Positions 35,345 to 47,426 are shown, counted from the first letter of the stretch. The stretch: 64,000 nucleotides of DNA from Pseudonocardia benzenivorans CB1190 (GCF_000196675.2 NC_015312.1:434001-498000), one strand, 5' to 3'. The notes: generated by a model from the letters alone, not told the origin. Translations and numbers: made by a program.

Positions 35345-36763
35345 GTGATCCCCAACGTGCTGGCCTCCCGCTACGCGAGCCCGGAGCTGGTCAGGCTCTG
35401 GTCGCCCGAGTACAAGATCGTGCTGGAGCGCCGGCTCTGGATCGCGGTGCTGCGCGCCCAGCGCGACCTCGGCGTCGACGTCCCCGAGCAGGCGATCACC
35501 GACTACGAACGGGTCGTCGAGCAGGTCGACCTCGACTCGATCGCCGCACGCGAGCGCGTCACCCGCCACGACGTCAAGGCGCGCATCGAGGAGTTCAACG
35601 CGCTCGCCGGCCACGAGCACGTGCACAAGGGGCTCACCAGCCGCGACCTCACCGAGAACGTCGAGCAGCTGCAGATCCGGCTGTCGCTCGACCTGGTCGC
35701 CGACCGGACCGTCGCGATCCTCGCCCGGCTGGCCCGGCGCGCCGCCGAGTACGCCGAGCTGGTCATGGCCGGGCGCAGCCACAACGTCGCCGCCCAGGCC
35801 ACGACGATGGGCAAGCGCTTCGCCTCGGCGGCCGACGAGCTGCTCGCCGCCTACGACCGGCTCACCGACCTGCGGGGCCACTACCCGTTGCGCGGCATCA
35901 AGGGCCCGGTCGGGACGGCGCAGGACATGCTGGACCTGCTCGACGGCGACTCCGCGCGTCTCGCAGAGCTCGAGGGCCGGGTCGCGTCGCATCTGGGGTT
36001 CGCCCGCACGTTGACCAGCGTGGGCCAGGTCTACCCGCGCTCGCTCGACCACGAGGTCGTCTCCGCGCTCGTGCAGCTCGCGGCCGGCCCGTCGAGCCTG
36101 GCGACGACGATCCGGCTGATGGCCGGCGCCGAGCTCGCCACCGAGGGCTTCAAGCCCGGCCAGGTCGGGTCGAGCGCCATGCCGCACAAGATGAACACCC
36201 GCTCCGCGGAGCGCATCAACGGGCTGATGGTCGTGCTGCGCGGCAACGCCGCGATGGCCGCCGAGCTCGCCGGCGCGCAGTGGAACGAGGGTGACGTCTT
36301 CTGCTCCGTCGTGCGCCGCGTCGCGCTGCCCGACGCCTTCTTCGCCCTCGACGGCCTCTACGAGACCGCGCTGACCGTCCTCGACGAGTTCGGCGCCTAC
36401 CCGGCCGTCATCGCCCGCGAGCTCGACCGGTACCTGCCCTTCCTCGCGACGACCAAGGTGCTCATGGCCGCCGTCCGCGCCGGCGTGGGCCGCGAGACCG
36501 CGCACGAGGTCATCAAGGAGCACGCCGTCGGCGTCGCGCTGGCCATGCGGGAGAAGGGCCAGACCGAGAACGACCTGATCGCCCGCCTGCAGAACGACGA
36601 ACGCCTCGCCCTGCCCGCCGGGACCCTCGACGGGCTGCTCGCCGACCCCCTGTCGTTCACCGGCGCCGCGGGCGCCCAGGTGGCCGCCGTCGTCGCCCGC
36701 GTCGACGAGATCACCGCCGCGCACCCCGAGGCGGCCGCCTACACCCCCGGAGCGATCCTGTGA
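35345..36763 (+). CDS. purB: Adenylosuccinate lyase
   Basis: 472 residues. It catalyses two steps: SAICAR to AICAR, and adenylosuccinate to AMP, each releasing fumarate. Signature GSSAMPHKMN, catalytic histidine region AGRSHNVAAQ, and GHEHVHKGLTSRDLTENVEQ. GTG 35345 is preferred over GTG 35339 because TAGGAT (35331-35336) ends 8 bp before it, giving a leaderless transcript like other purine genes here; mycobacterial PurB also begins at this IPNVLA point. purC overlaps its stop by 4 bp. Confidence 0.95.
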   Translation: MIPNVLASRYASPELVRLWSPEYKIVLERRLWIAVLRAQRDLGVDVPEQAITDYERVVEQVDLDSIAARERVTRHDVKARIEEFNALAGHEHVHKGLTSRDLTENVEQLQIRLSLDLVADRTVAILARLARRAAEYAELVMAGRSHNVAAQATTMGKRFASAADELLAAYDRLTDLRGHYPLRGIKGPVGTAQDMLDLLDGDSARLAELEGRVASHLGFARTLTSVGQVYPRSLDHEVVSALVQLAAGPSSLATTIRLMAGAELATEGFKPGQVGSSAMPHKMNTRSAERINGLMVVLRGNAAMAAELAGAQWNEGDVFCSVVRRVALPDAFFALDGLYETALTVLDEFGAYPAVIARELDRYLPFLATTKVLMAAVRAGVGRETAHEVIKEHAVGVALAMREKGQTENDLIARLQNDERLALPAGTLDGLLADPLSFTGAAGAQVAAVVARVDEITAAHPEAAAYTPGAIL

Positions 36764-37611
36764 AGCTGCTGCACTCGGGCAAGGTCCGCGACGTCTACTC
36801 CGTGGAGAACGAGGCGGGCGGCGACGACCTGCTCCTCGTCGCCTCCGACCGGCTCTCGATCTACGACGTCGTCCTGCCGACGACCATCCCCGACAAGGGC
36901 GCGCTGCTCACCGCGCTGTCGCTGTGGTGGTTCGACCGGCTCGCCGACCTCGTGCCCAACCACGTCATCTCCGCGACCGACGTCCCGCCGGAGTTCGCCG
37001 GCCGCGCGATCCGGTGCCGACCGCTGCAGATGCTGCCCGTGGAGTGCATCGCCCGCGGCTATCTCACCGGGCTGGGGCTCAAGGAGTACGAGAAGCAGGG
37101 CACCGTCTCGGGCATCGAGCTGCCGCCGGGGCTCGTCGAGGGCTCGAAGCTGCCCGAGCCGATCTTCACCCCGACCACGAAGGCACCCGTCGGCGAGCAC
37201 GACGAGTTCATGACGTTCGACGAGGTCGTCGCCACCGTCGGCGCCCCGACGGCCGAACGCCTGCGCGCGCTGACGCTCGCCGTCTACTCCCGGGGCGCCT
37301 CGATCGCCGCGGAGTCCGGGATCCTCGTCGCCGACACCAAGCTGGAGTTCGGGCTCGACCCCGCCGGCGAGATCGTCCTCGGCGACGAGGTCCTCACAAG
37401 CGACTCCTCCCGGTTCTGGCCGGCCGACCAGTGGCAGCCCGGCCGCCCCCAGTTCTCGTTCGACAAGCAGTACGTGCGGGACTGGTCGGCCACGCTCGAC
37501 TGGGACCGCACGCCGCCCGGCCCCGAGGTCCCCGTCGACGTCGTCGCCGCGACGCGGGCGCGCTACGTCGAGGTCTACGAGCGCATCACCGGCAGCACCT
37601 GGGGTTCCTGA
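36760..37611 (+). CDS. purC: SAICAR synthetase (phosphoribosylaminoimidazole-succinocarboxamide synthase)
   Basis: 283 residues. It joins aspartate to CAIR using ATP, the step before PurB. Begins LLHSGKVRDVYSV; also SDRLSIYDVVLPTTIPDKG, VECIARGYLTG, ILVADTKLEFGLD and DEVLTSDSSRFWP, all conserved. GTG 36760 overlaps the purB stop (GTGA), so the two enzymes of consecutive reactions are translationally coupled. Confidence 0.97.
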   Translation: MKLLHSGKVRDVYSVENEAGGDDLLLVASDRLSIYDVVLPTTIPDKGALLTALSLWWFDRLADLVPNHVISATDVPPEFAGRAIRCRPLQMLPVECIARGYLTGLGLKEYEKQGTVSGIELPPGLVEGSKLPEPIFTPTTKAPVGEHDEFMTFDEVVATVGAPTAERLRALTLAVYSRGASIAAESGILVADTKLEFGLDPAGEIVLGDEVLTSDSSRFWPADQWQPGRPQFSFDKQYVRDWSATLDWDRTPPGPEVPVDVVAATRARYVEVYERITGSTWGS

Positions 37612-37666
37612 ACCGTTCGTCGGCGGCGGGGTGCGGGGTTCACCCGCCGTGTGGCGCCATGGGGGC

Positions 37667-38410
37667 ATGACCCGCCTCGTCGTGTCGCTGTCCGGGCTCA
37701 CCGCCGACCCCCGCTCGCTCGACCGTGCTGCCGCGCTGGCCGCTGCCCTCGACCTGCGCGGGGTCCCGCTGTCGCACCTGTTCCGGCCGCGGCTGCGTCG
37801 CGACGCGCCCGATCCCGGCGTCGTCGCCTGGTTGGGCGCCCGTCGGGGGGCGGGCGACGCGATCCTGTTGCACGGCTTCGACCACACGCCCGATCCGATC
37901 GGCGCGTGGCAGGCCTCGCCCGTACGGTTGGGCCGGCGCGCCGAGTTCGCGCTGCTCCCGCGGCACGAGGCCGGGCTCCGCGTGATCGCCGCCCGCCGGG
38001 CCGCCCACGCGGTCGGGCTCGACAGCGACCTCTTCGCGCCGCCCCGCTGGCTCGCCTCGTCCGGGACGATCGCGGCGTTGCGCAACAACGCTTTCGCCCT
38101 CTGCGCCGACGACACCGCCGTCCGTGCCCTGCAGCGGGGAACGACGACCGGCTCGCCGGTCCTGGGGTTCCGCGCGTCGGGCGAGCGACGGGCCGACCGG
38201 CGCGCCGCCGAGAGCTGGCGCTGTCGGTTGCTGGTCGCGGAGGCCGGCCGGGTCGCCCGGCGCGGCGGGCTCGTCCGGATCGGGCTGCGCGCCAAGGATC
38301 TGCGCCGGCCCGAGCGGGTCGCCGCCGCGTTGACGGCGGTGGACGCGGTCCTGGCCGCCGGCGCCCGGTCGATCACCTACGCGGAGGGTCTGCACGCGGG
38401 CGCGGCCTGA
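37667..38410 (+). CDS. DUF2334-like polysaccharide-deacetylase-fold protein
   Basis: 247 residues. The N-terminus LVVSLSGLTADPRSLDRAA, the segment DAILLHGFDHT (metal-binding-type histidine and aspartate) and FAPPRWLASSGTIAALRNN resemble DUF2334/NodB-like deacetylase folds. The HGFDH motif is consistent with a metal site. Substrate and activity are unknown. ATG 37667 (MTRLVVSL) has a G-run upstream and matches the fold's first strand better than the longer frame from 37631. It lies 55 bp after purC on the same strand. Confidence 0.72.
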   Translation: MTRLVVSLSGLTADPRSLDRAAALAAALDLRGVPLSHLFRPRLRRDAPDPGVVAWLGARRGAGDAILLHGFDHTPDPIGAWQASPVRLGRRAEFALLPRHEAGLRVIAARRAAHAVGLDSDLFAPPRWLASSGTIAALRNNAFALCADDTAVRALQRGTTTGSPVLGFRASGERRADRRAAESWRCRLLVAEAGRVARRGGLVRIGLRAKDLRRPERVAAALTAVDAVLAAGARSITYAEGLHAGAA

Positions 38411-38457
38411 TCGACTCCTGCGCCTGGGCCGGCGATCCGGGGTCGAGCCGCCCACCG

Positions 38458-38872
38458 GGTGATCACCGTTGTAGGGACACGGGGACGCAGACTGCGCGCG
38501 TGTCCCGGTTGCGACGATCACCGGGTGGGGCTGAGGTGCCGGGGGGCGCGGGTGGTGATCGTCGGTTGCGGGACATGGGGTCTCCAGGTGGCGCTCATGT
38601 CCCTGGTTCGGCGATCACCCGCGTCGAGCTCGGCCGCGGGGCTCGGTGGAGCCGCGGACACGCCCAGCCGCGGGCGGGGTTTCGCTGGCAGAGCTGGCTG
38701 CTGGTCGTGATCGCCGGTTGCGGGACATGCGCGCGTCTGGTGGCGGTCAGGTCCCTGGTCTGGCGATCACGGCGTGGGGGTGCCAGGCAGGAGGGCTGCG
38801 GCTGGTCGTGATCGTCGGTTGCGGGACATGGGCGCTCCTGGTGGCGCTCATGTCCCTGGTTCGGCGATCACC
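38458..38872. repeat. Family B palindromic repeats, four units of about 65 bp
   Basis: Units at about 38458-38523, 38554-38619, 38706-38771 and 38807-38872. Each begins GTGATCG and ends CGATCAC (the first starts GTGATCACCG), with an inner inverted pair GGGACATG...CATGTCCC (GGGACA/TGTCCC in the first) and a GC-rich centre resembling CTGGTGGCG. Units 2 and 4 are nearly identical; unit 3 and especially unit 1 are diverged. Spacers differ in length. All lie between the converging deacetylase-like and metallo-hydrolase genes. Copy number elsewhere is unknown. Confidence 0.85.
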
Positions 38873-39077
38873 CAGGTCTCGCTGGCCCCGCGACGCGTCC
38901 AGCTGGCCCCGCGGGGTCGGTCCCAGCCGCGGGCACGCGAGCCGCGGCGAGGTCAGCCGGCGGGCTCACCCGGAGGCGGGGTTCAGCCAGGGCAGGGCCA
39001 CGAGCGGCTGGGCCCACCAGGGCGCCCACGAGCAGCAGGCGAGCCCGGTCTAGCGGCGAGCAGAGCCGGGCGGACCG
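38873..39077. other. Non-coding remainder of the family B gap
   Basis: 205 bp with no credible gene. It is made of short, diverged words such as CAGCTGGCCCCGCGGGG and CCAGCCGCGGGCACG that also occur in the spacer between repeat units 2 and 3, suggesting the repeats and flanking DNA were duplicated together. Confidence 0.4.
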
Positions 39078-39704
39078 TCAGACCTTGGTCGCGGCCTCGC
39101 GCTCGAGGACCTGGAGCGTCGTGCCGGCCGGGCCGAGGGCCTCGAACAGCCCGTAGTGCATGGCCGGGCGGGCGAGGACGGCCTCGTGGATCGGCACGGC
39201 GGTGCGGGGGGCGACGGCACGCAGGTAGTCGACCGCATCGGCGAGTTTGAGCCAGGGCGCGCCGGTCGGGAGCAGCAGGACGTCGAGCTCGCCGGGCGGC
39301 TCGGTGAAGGAGTCGCCGGGGTGCAGGACCGTTCCGTCGATCAGGTAGCCGTTGTTGGGCACGATCGGGATGTCGGGGTGGATGACCGCGTGGTCCCCGC
39401 CGACGACGTCGATCGACGCGCCCGCGACGGTGAACGACTCACCCGGCGCGACGACCTCGTGCGTGTAGTCGTGCAGTGTCGTCACGGTGCCGACGTCGAC
39501 GATCAGCCGGGCTTCCGGGTTGGCCGCCAGCAGTGGTGCCAGCCGGTCCTCGTCGAGGTGGTCGGCGTGCTGGTGGGTCACGAGGATCGCGTCGAGGCCG
39601 CCGAGCCTCTCGAAACCCGAGGAGAAGGTCCCCGGGTCGATGAGCAGCCGTGCCGCTCCGGTGTCGACGAGCACGCACGCGTGGCCGAAGTGGGTGATCT
39701 GCAC
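39078..39704 (-). CDS. MBL-fold metallo-hydrolase
   Basis: 208 residues of the metallo-beta-lactamase superfamily. It begins QITHFGHACVLVDTGAARLL and has the di-metal motif HQHADHLDEDR, then GGDHAVIHPDIP and a C-terminal histidine in PIHEAVL. It resembles UPF0173/UlaG-like hydrolases; substrate unknown. GTG 39704 is chosen; upstream in-frame sequence runs antisense through the purine genes and is not coding. It converges on the family B repeat gap. Confidence 0.9.
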   Translation of the reverse strand: MQITHFGHACVLVDTGAARLLIDPGTFSSGFERLGGLDAILVTHQHADHLDEDRLAPLLAANPEARLIVDVGTVTTLHDYTHEVVAPGESFTVAGASIDVVGGDHAVIHPDIPIVPNNGYLIDGTVLHPGDSFTEPPGELDVLLLPTGAPWLKLADAVDYLRAVAPRTAVPIHEAVLARPAMHYGLFEALGPAGTTLQVLEREAATKV

Positions 39705-39849
39705 GGCGACACTCTGCTCCCGCCGCGGCACGCTGCGCCAGCGGACGGACCCGATACGGGGCCTGGGCGTCGGCAGCGTCACAGCTCCGCCCCGCGATAT
39801 CACCGCAGGTGGCGATGATCGGCCCAATTCGTCACCGTACGCTTGGGGC

Positions 39850-40083
39850 GTGGCGCGAGTGGTCGTTGACGTGATGCCCAAGCCCGAGATCCTGGACCCG
39901 CAGGGCCAGGCGGTGACGCGTGCGTTGGCCCGGATCGGCATTTCCGGGGTCGCCGACGTGCGCCAGGGCAAGCACTTCGAACTGGAGGTCGACGACGGCC
40001 TCGACGACGAGACGCTGCACCGGATCGCGGGCGACCTGCTGGCCAACCCGGTGATCGAGGACTGGACGGTGACCCGGGTATGA
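39850..40083 (+). CDS. purS: FGAM synthase subunit PurS
   Basis: 77-residue subunit that joins PurQ to PurL in the three-part formylglycinamidine synthase. It shows the family pattern [19 protein letters not shown] and [21 protein letters not shown] ends 6 bp before GTG 39850, so translation is probably leaderless. purQ overlaps the stop by 4 bp. Its presence fits the short PurL encoded at 44676-46961. Confidence 0.95.
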   Translation: MARVVVDVMPKPEILDPQGQAVTRALARIGISGVADVRQGKHFELEVDDGLDDETLHRIAGDLLANPVIEDWTVTRV

Positions 40084-40766
40084 GCGGCGCGGGTATGCGC
40101 ATCGGTGTGGTCACCTTCCCCGGCACGCTCGACGACGTCGACGCGGCCCGTGCGGCCCGGCGGGCGGGCGCCGAGGCCGTGGAGCTCTGGCACGGCGACC
40201 ACGACCTGCGCGGCGTCGACGCCGTCGTGGTCCCGGGCGGCTTCTCCTACGGCGACTATCTGCGCGCGGGCGCGATCGCGAGCCAGGCGCCGATCATGCG
40301 GGAGGTCGTCGACGCGGCCGGGCGCGGGATGCCGGTGCTCGGCATCTGCAACGGTTTCCAGATCCTCTGCGAGGCGGGCCTGCTGCCGGGGGCGTTGGTG
40401 CGCAACGCCGGGCTGCACTTCGTCTGCCGCGACCAGGCGCTGCGCGTCGAGTCGACGTCGACGGCGTGGACCGGTGGGTTCACCGCGGGCCAGGAGATCG
40501 TCGTCCCGCTGAAGTCGGGCGAGGGGCGCTACGTCGCCGATGCCGCGACGCTCGCCGAGCTGGAGGCCGAGGGCCGGGTGGTGTTCCGCTACGTCGGCGG
40601 CGCGCCCAACGGCGCGATGGCCGACATCGCCGGGGTCGCGTCGGCCGACGGGAGGGTCGTCGGGCTGATGCCGCACCCCGAGCACGCCATCGACACCCTC
40701 ACCGGGCCCACGACCGACGGGTTGGGGCTCTTCACGTCGGTCATCGGGGCGGCCGCGGCGGCCTGA
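40080..40766 (+). CDS. purQ: FGAM synthase glutaminase subunit PurQ
   Basis: 228-residue class I glutamine amidotransferase. The nucleophile cysteine is in [11 protein letters not shown] and the histidine/glutamate pair in GLMPHPEHA. It supplies ammonia to PurL. ATG 40080 overlaps the purS stop (ATGA). [10 protein letters not shown] a few codons later is an alternative start that matches the usual family N-terminus. Confidence 0.96.
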   Translation: MSGAGMRIGVVTFPGTLDDVDAARAARRAGAEAVELWHGDHDLRGVDAVVVPGGFSYGDYLRAGAIASQAPIMREVVDAAGRGMPVLGICNGFQILCEAGLLPGALVRNAGLHFVCRDQALRVESTSTAWTGGFTAGQEIVVPLKSGEGRYVADAATLAELEAEGRVVFRYVGGAPNGAMADIAGVASADGRVVGLMPHPEHAIDTLTGPTTDGLGLFTSVIGAAAAA

Positions 40767-40799
40767 CCGGCGTCCCGGGTCGAGCCGAGCGGGACCTTC

Positions 40800-40815
40800 G
40801 GCTCTAGGCTGTCGC
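40800..40815 (+). promoter_or_regulatory. Promoter -10 element of the signalling operon
   Basis: TAGGCT within GGCTCTAGGCTGTC (about 40804-40809) is a consensus-like -10 element 51 bp upstream of the receiver-phosphatase gene. A run GGAGGAGGAG then gives a strong ribosome binding site, so this operon, unlike the flanking purine genes, has a normal leader. Confidence 0.5.
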
Positions 40816-40859
40816 GACCGCACCATGCGCGACCACCGCCGGAGGAGGAGCACGATCAC

Positions 40860-42053
40860 GTGACGCGCGTCCTTCCCGCCGAGACGGCCCGCCGGGTGCT
40901 GCTCGTCGAGGACGACCCGGGCGACGCGTTCCTGGTGCAGGAGCTGTTGTTCGAGGTCGATCCCGAGGTGGACCTCACGATCGCCGGGTCGTTGGCCGAG
41001 GTGCTGGAACGCGAGCTGTGGGCGGCCGCCGACTGCATCCTGCTCGACCTCAACACCCCGGGCACCACCGGTGGTCTCGACAGCCTGCGGCAGCTGTTGC
41101 GGGCCGACCCGAGCGCCGCGGTGTGCGTCCTCACCGGTCTCGACGACGAGCACCTCGGCATCGCGGCCGTCGGGATCGGGGCGCAGGACTACCTGGTCAA
41201 GGGCAAGGCCGACGGCGCGGTGCTGATCCGCGCGATCCGGTACGCCATCGAACGCAGGCGCGCCGAGGCCGGCCTGGTGCGCCTGCGCGAGGAGCAGCTG
41301 GCCGCGGCCGAGTCGGTCCGTCTGGAGCGCGGCCTGATGCCGACGCCGCTGCTCGCGGGCTCCGGCGTCGCGGCCAGGACGTTCTACCGGTCGGGCCGGA
41401 CGCGTTCGGTCATCGGCGGCGACTTCTTCGACGCGGTGCGCGACCCGCGCGGCCGGGTGCACGCGATCGTCGGCGACGTCTGCGGCCACGGTCCCGACGA
41501 GGCGGCGCTCGGTGCGCTGCTGCGGGTGTCGTGGCGCGCGCTGGTGCTGGCGGGGGTCGACGAGTCGCAGGTGCTGCCGAACCTGCAGGAGGTGCTGGTC
41601 AGCGAGCGGCACGACGCCCGGCTGTTCACCACCGTCTGCACGGTCGCGATCGCCCCGAACGGCTCGGACAGCTCCGACGGTGCCGGCGGGGCGCTGGTCC
41701 GGTTGGCAGGGCACCCGCCGCCCGTCCTGCTCGGGCCGCCGCCGCGGACCGGCCCGCCGCCCGTCGGGCTGCCGCTGGGTATCGACTCGGCCGCGACGTG
41801 GCAGGCGGCCGAGATGTCGCTCGACGCGGGCTGGTCGCTGCTGCTCTACACCGACGGCCTCATCGAGGGCCGTGGTCCCGTCCCCGACGAGCCGTTGTGG
41901 GAGGAGGGGCTGCTGCGGCTGCTCGAGACCCACGCCGCGACCCCGCTCGACGAGCTGCCCGGCAGGCTCGTCGAGCTGGCCGAGGGCTTCAACGGCGGTC
42001 CACTCGCCGACGACGTCGCGATCCTGCTGCTGTCCGGGGAGCGCCTGTCGTGA
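40860..42053 (+). CDS. Receiver domain-PP2C (SpoIIE-type) phosphatase
   Basis: 397 residues. The N-terminal receiver domain has [18 protein letters not shown] and phospho-acceptor Asp63 (ILLDLNTPG). A linker helix leads to a PP2C/RsbU-type serine phosphatase with GGDFFDAVRD, VGDVCGHGPDEAAL, LYTDGLIEGRG and the terminal ADDVAILLL. Such proteins dephosphorylate anti-sigma-factor antagonists or similar partners when the receiver is phosphorylated; no anti-sigma partner is in the window. GTG 40860. The kinase gene overlaps its stop by 4 bp, so the kinase at 42050 is the likely phosphodonor. Confidence 0.93.
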   Translation: MTRVLPAETARRVLLVEDDPGDAFLVQELLFEVDPEVDLTIAGSLAEVLERELWAAADCILLDLNTPGTTGGLDSLRQLLRADPSAAVCVLTGLDDEHLGIAAVGIGAQDYLVKGKADGAVLIRAIRYAIERRRAEAGLVRLREEQLAAAESVRLERGLMPTPLLAGSGVAARTFYRSGRTRSVIGGDFFDAVRDPRGRVHAIVGDVCGHGPDEAALGALLRVSWRALVLAGVDESQVLPNLQEVLVSERHDARLFTTVCTVAIAPNGSDSSDGAGGALVRLAGHPPPVLLGPPPRTGPPPVGLPLGIDSAATWQAAEMSLDAGWSLLLYTDGLIEGRGPVPDEPLWEEGLLRLLETHAATPLDELPGRLVELAEGFNGGPLADDVAILLLSGERLS

Positions 42054-43840
42054 CGGACCCGAGGACCGACCCGGCGTCAGGCGCGACGACCGATCCGGCG
42101 ACCGACCCTGTCGATGCCGGCTCCGCCCTGCCCCGCGGCGGCACCGCCCCGGCCCCGGACCCCGGCGCCCTCCGCAGGCGGCGGACGCGCCTCCGGGCGC
42201 CGCGGGTCACGATGCGGGTGGACCGGGACGCCCGGGTCGCCGAGCACAGGCGATGGCCGCTCGCACGCATCTTCGGCGCCGTGGCGCTGGTCGCGCTGGT
42301 GCTCGCGGTCATCGCGGCGATCATCGGCACGATCTCGCTGGTGCGGCTCAACGACGCCCGCGCCGACCTGCTCGACGAGATCGGCCCGGCCGTACGGGCC
42401 GGGCAGTCGTTGGAGACCGCACTCGTCGACCAGGAGACGGGCGTGCGCGGCTTCCAGCTCAGCGGCCGTGACGAGTCGTTGGCGCCGTACACGTCCGGGA
42501 CGGCGGCCGAGCGCAACGCCGTGTCGATGATGCGGTCGCTCGATCCGGTGGTTCCCGGCCTCGGCGCGCACGTCGACGTGGTCGAGAACGCGGCCGCCGC
42601 GTGGCGGAGCGGGTACGCGGAGCCGACCATCGCGGCGGTCCGTGCCGGCGGGCCGGGCAACACCGTCGTCGCCGACGGCGGACGCAGCCTCTTCGATCCC
42701 GTCCGCGGGGCGACGGACGCCCTGCAGGCCGACCTCGAGCAGCAGCGCCTCGCGGCCAGGGAGCGGCTGGACACGGCCGCGCGGTTCGTGAGCGCGGTCG
42801 GGATCGTCGTCGCGGCCGTCGCCGTGTTGTTCCTGATCGCCACGGGGATCGTGCTGCGCCGGGCGGTGCTGCGGCCGATCTCGCGGCTCGCGGCCCAGGT
42901 CCGCGGTGTCGTCTCGGGCGACGTCAGCAACCGCGTCGAGAGCAGCGGGCCACGGGAGATCGTCATGCTCGGCGACGACGTCGAGGCGATGCGGGCGCAC
43001 ATCGTCCGCCAGCTCGACCGCGCCAGGGAGAGCGCCCAGCGGCTCGACGAGCAGACCCGCGACCTCGAACGCTCCAACCGCGACCTCGAGCAGTTCGCCT
43101 ACGTCGCGAGCCACGACCTGCAGGAGCCGTTGCGCAAGGTCGCGAGCTTCTGCCAGCTGCTGCAGCGCCGCTACGGCGACAAGCTCGACGAGCGCGGCGA
43201 CCAGTACATCGAGTTCGCCGTCGACGGCGCCCAGCGGATGCAGCGCCTGATCAACGACCTGCTGGCGTTCTCCCGCGTCGGCCGCACGACGGCCGGCTTC
43301 ACGACGCTGAACCTGGCCGACGTCGTCGCGGCGGCAGCGGACCAGCAGGAGACACCCCGCGCCGAGGCCGGGGGCGAGATCGTCGTCGAGGGCGAGCTGC
43401 CGACGGTCCCGGGCGACCGCCAGCTGCTGGTGCAGCTGTTCGCCAACCTGATCGGCAACGCGATGAAGTTCCGCAGATCCGACGAGCCGCCCGTCGTGCG
43501 GATCAGTGCCGCACCGGCGGGCGAAGCCGCCGAGGGCTGGGAGATCGCGGTGTCCGACAACGGGATCGGCATCGAGCCCGAGTACGCGGACAAGGTCTTC
43601 GTGATCTTCCAACGGCTCCACGGACGGGACGTCTACACCGGGACGGGGATCGGCCTGGCACTCGCGAAGAAGATCGTCGAGTTCCACGGCGGGCGCATCT
43701 GGGTAGACACCGGCGCCCGGCCCGAACCGGGCACCACCATCCGGTTCACACTCGTCCCGCCGCGCCGCAGCGGATCCGAGAGCGCGGCCGGAACCGACGA
43801 CACCGTGCCGGGCAGCGCCGGCCGGGAGGGAACCGCATGA
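42050..43840 (+). CDS. Membrane histidine kinase (CHASE3-HAMP-HisKA-HATPase)
   Basis: 596 residues. A 70-residue disordered tail, helix 1 (about 75-97), an extracellular helical CHASE3-like sensor ([19 protein letters not shown]), helix 2 (about 247-269), a HAMP domain, then HisKA with His355 in [18 protein letters not shown] and an ATPase domain with [30 protein letters not shown] and [22 protein letters not shown] 42050 forms GTGA with the phosphatase stop. It resembles phytochrome-type kinases that signal to small Rcp1-like receivers, one of which follows. The signal sensed is unknown. Confidence 0.93.
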   Translation: MTDPRTDPASGATTDPATDPVDAGSALPRGGTAPAPDPGALRRRRTRLRAPRVTMRVDRDARVAEHRRWPLARIFGAVALVALVLAVIAAIIGTISLVRLNDARADLLDEIGPAVRAGQSLETALVDQETGVRGFQLSGRDESLAPYTSGTAAERNAVSMMRSLDPVVPGLGAHVDVVENAAAAWRSGYAEPTIAAVRAGGPGNTVVADGGRSLFDPVRGATDALQADLEQQRLAARERLDTAARFVSAVGIVVAAVAVLFLIATGIVLRRAVLRPISRLAAQVRGVVSGDVSNRVESSGPREIVMLGDDVEAMRAHIVRQLDRARESAQRLDEQTRDLERSNRDLEQFAYVASHDLQEPLRKVASFCQLLQRRYGDKLDERGDQYIEFAVDGAQRMQRLINDLLAFSRVGRTTAGFTTLNLADVVAAAADQQETPRAEAGGEIVVEGELPTVPGDRQLLVQLFANLIGNAMKFRRSDEPPVVRISAAPAGEAAEGWEIAVSDNGIGIEPEYADKVFVIFQRLHGRDVYTGTGIGLALAKKIVEFHGGRIWVDTGARPEPGTTIRFTLVPPRRSGSESAAGTDDTVPGSAGREGTA

Positions 43841-44280
43841 CAGACGACATCCGGGTCATCAACGTGCTGCTCGTCGAGGACGACCCCGGCGACGTGCTGA
43901 TGACCAGGGAGGCGTTCGACGAGTACCTGCACAACCGGCTCGACGTCGTCACCGACGGTGCGGAAGCCCTGTCGTACCTGCGCAACGAGGGGCAGTACGC
44001 CGACGCCCCGCGCCCCGACCTGATCCTGCTGGATCTCAACCTGCCCCGGCGCGACGGCCGCGAGGTCCTGGCCGAGGTCAAGGCCGACCCCGGCCTGTCG
44101 GCGATCCCGGTGATCGTGCTGACGACGTCGCAGGCCGAGGAGGACGTGCTGCGCAGCTACCAGTTGCACGCCAACGCCTACGTCACCAAGCCGGTGGACT
44201 TCGACCGGTTCATCGACGCGATCAAGCAGATCGACCACTTCTTCGTCAGCGTCGTCCAGCTGCCCGGCGCTCGCGACTGA
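43837..44280 (+). CDS. Single-domain response regulator (Rcp1-like)
   Basis: 147 residues forming only a receiver domain: [18 protein letters not shown], phospho-acceptor Asp66 ([17 protein letters not shown]), the switch threonine in [12 protein letters not shown] and the lysine in [11 protein letters not shown]. It has no output domain, so it probably passes phosphate on or acts by protein contact. ATG 43837 overlaps the kinase stop (ATGA) with GGGAGGG upstream. Kinase and receiver form a coupled pair. Confidence 0.95.
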   Translation: MTDDIRVINVLLVEDDPGDVLMTREAFDEYLHNRLDVVTDGAEALSYLRNEGQYADAPRPDLILLDLNLPRRDGREVLAEVKADPGLSAIPVIVLTTSQAEEDVLRSYQLHANAYVTKPVDFDRFIDAIKQIDHFFVSVVQLPGARD

Positions 44281-44497
44281 GGATCACCCGGTCGGGCACG
44301 CTCGTCGTCCCCGTCCCACGCCGCGTGCGCGCCTGGACTGCCGCGGCCGGACCAGGACGAGGAGGCGCGGTGGCGGGTCCTCGTGCCCGGTGGCCGATGG
44401 GCGTCGCGGCGGCACTGACGGCGGTGCTCGTGTGCGCGGACGTCGACGCGCTCAAGGTCACACGGCTGCGCAGGGCCGAGGCCGACATCGGCGAGGA

Positions 44498-44623
44498 GGG
44501 CTCGCCGACGTGGTCGGGCAGGCCGTCGTCGTCGACACGCGCAACCTCCTCGACCCGGCGGTCGTCGGTCTCGCCGGCTTCCGCTGGACCGGCCTGGGCG
44601 CGCGGCAGCCGGCCCTCCGGTGA
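44498..44623 (+). pseudogene. C-terminal remnant of a UDP-glucose/GDP-mannose dehydrogenase-family gene
   Basis: The short frame ends [20 protein letters not shown] followed by [17 protein letters not shown] and a stop. The VVDxRNLLDP...GF..xGLG pattern is the conserved C-terminus of nucleotide-sugar dehydrogenases. The preceding 200 bp shows no in-frame continuation with that family and codes, if at all, in a different frame. The rest of the gene has been lost. The surrounding gap 44281-44675 has no other gene. Confidence 0.6.
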
Positions 44624-44675
44624 GGCCCGTCTCGGTCGCCCCAGGTCGCGCGCGCACGTTGACTACCCTGGTGGC

Positions 44676-46953
<2,278 letters not shown>

Positions 46954-46961
<8 letters not shown>

Positions 46962-47286
46962 CGCGGTCGACCTCTGGCTGGACGGCGGCGACGCACCCGA
47001 CCGCGCGACGCTCAAGGCGGCCGTCAAGGCCACATTGGCGAGCCTCGCCGAGCGCGCGCCCGGCCGCACCGTCGAGGTGCGGGTGCCGCCGTTCGGGGCC
47101 GTCCAGTGCGTGGCCGGTCCGCGGCACACCCGCGGGAACCCGCCCAACGTGATCGAGACCGACGCACGGACATGGCTCGCGCTCGCGCGGGGTACCCTGA
47201 CCTGGCGTGATGCGGTTCACACGGGTGCAGTCTCGGCCTCCGGATCGCGGGCACCCGAGGTGGCGGCACTGCTCCCACTGCGCTGA
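46954..47286 (+). CDS. Sterol-carrier-family (SCP2-like) small protein
   Basis: 110 residues, overlapping the purL end by 8 bp. The sequence [40 protein letters not shown] and [18 protein letters not shown] matches the actinobacterial 'sterol carrier family protein' found beside purine genes (Rv0807-like). SCP2 folds bind lipids, but no ligand or purine role is established. The C-terminal [12 protein letters not shown] segment is the usual SCP-like terminus. Its conserved link with purL and purF suggests co-regulation. Confidence 0.85.
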
Positions 47287-47426
47287 CGCGGAGTGACGCT
47301 CAGGTCACCTGGACGGATGATCCGCGACACCCACCGGTGGTCAAAAGCCCATCGGGGGCCGAAGATTGCGCGCGCGGAGTACGCGATCTCGCGGTCGTCC
47401 CGCGCTGGGCGACGGAGGTGACGGGC

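Noticed and set aside
38458..38872. Family B repeats as a CRISPR array.
   Set aside because: Units are about 65 bp, internally palindromic, irregularly spaced (96, 152, 101 bp) and diverged; there are no cas genes.
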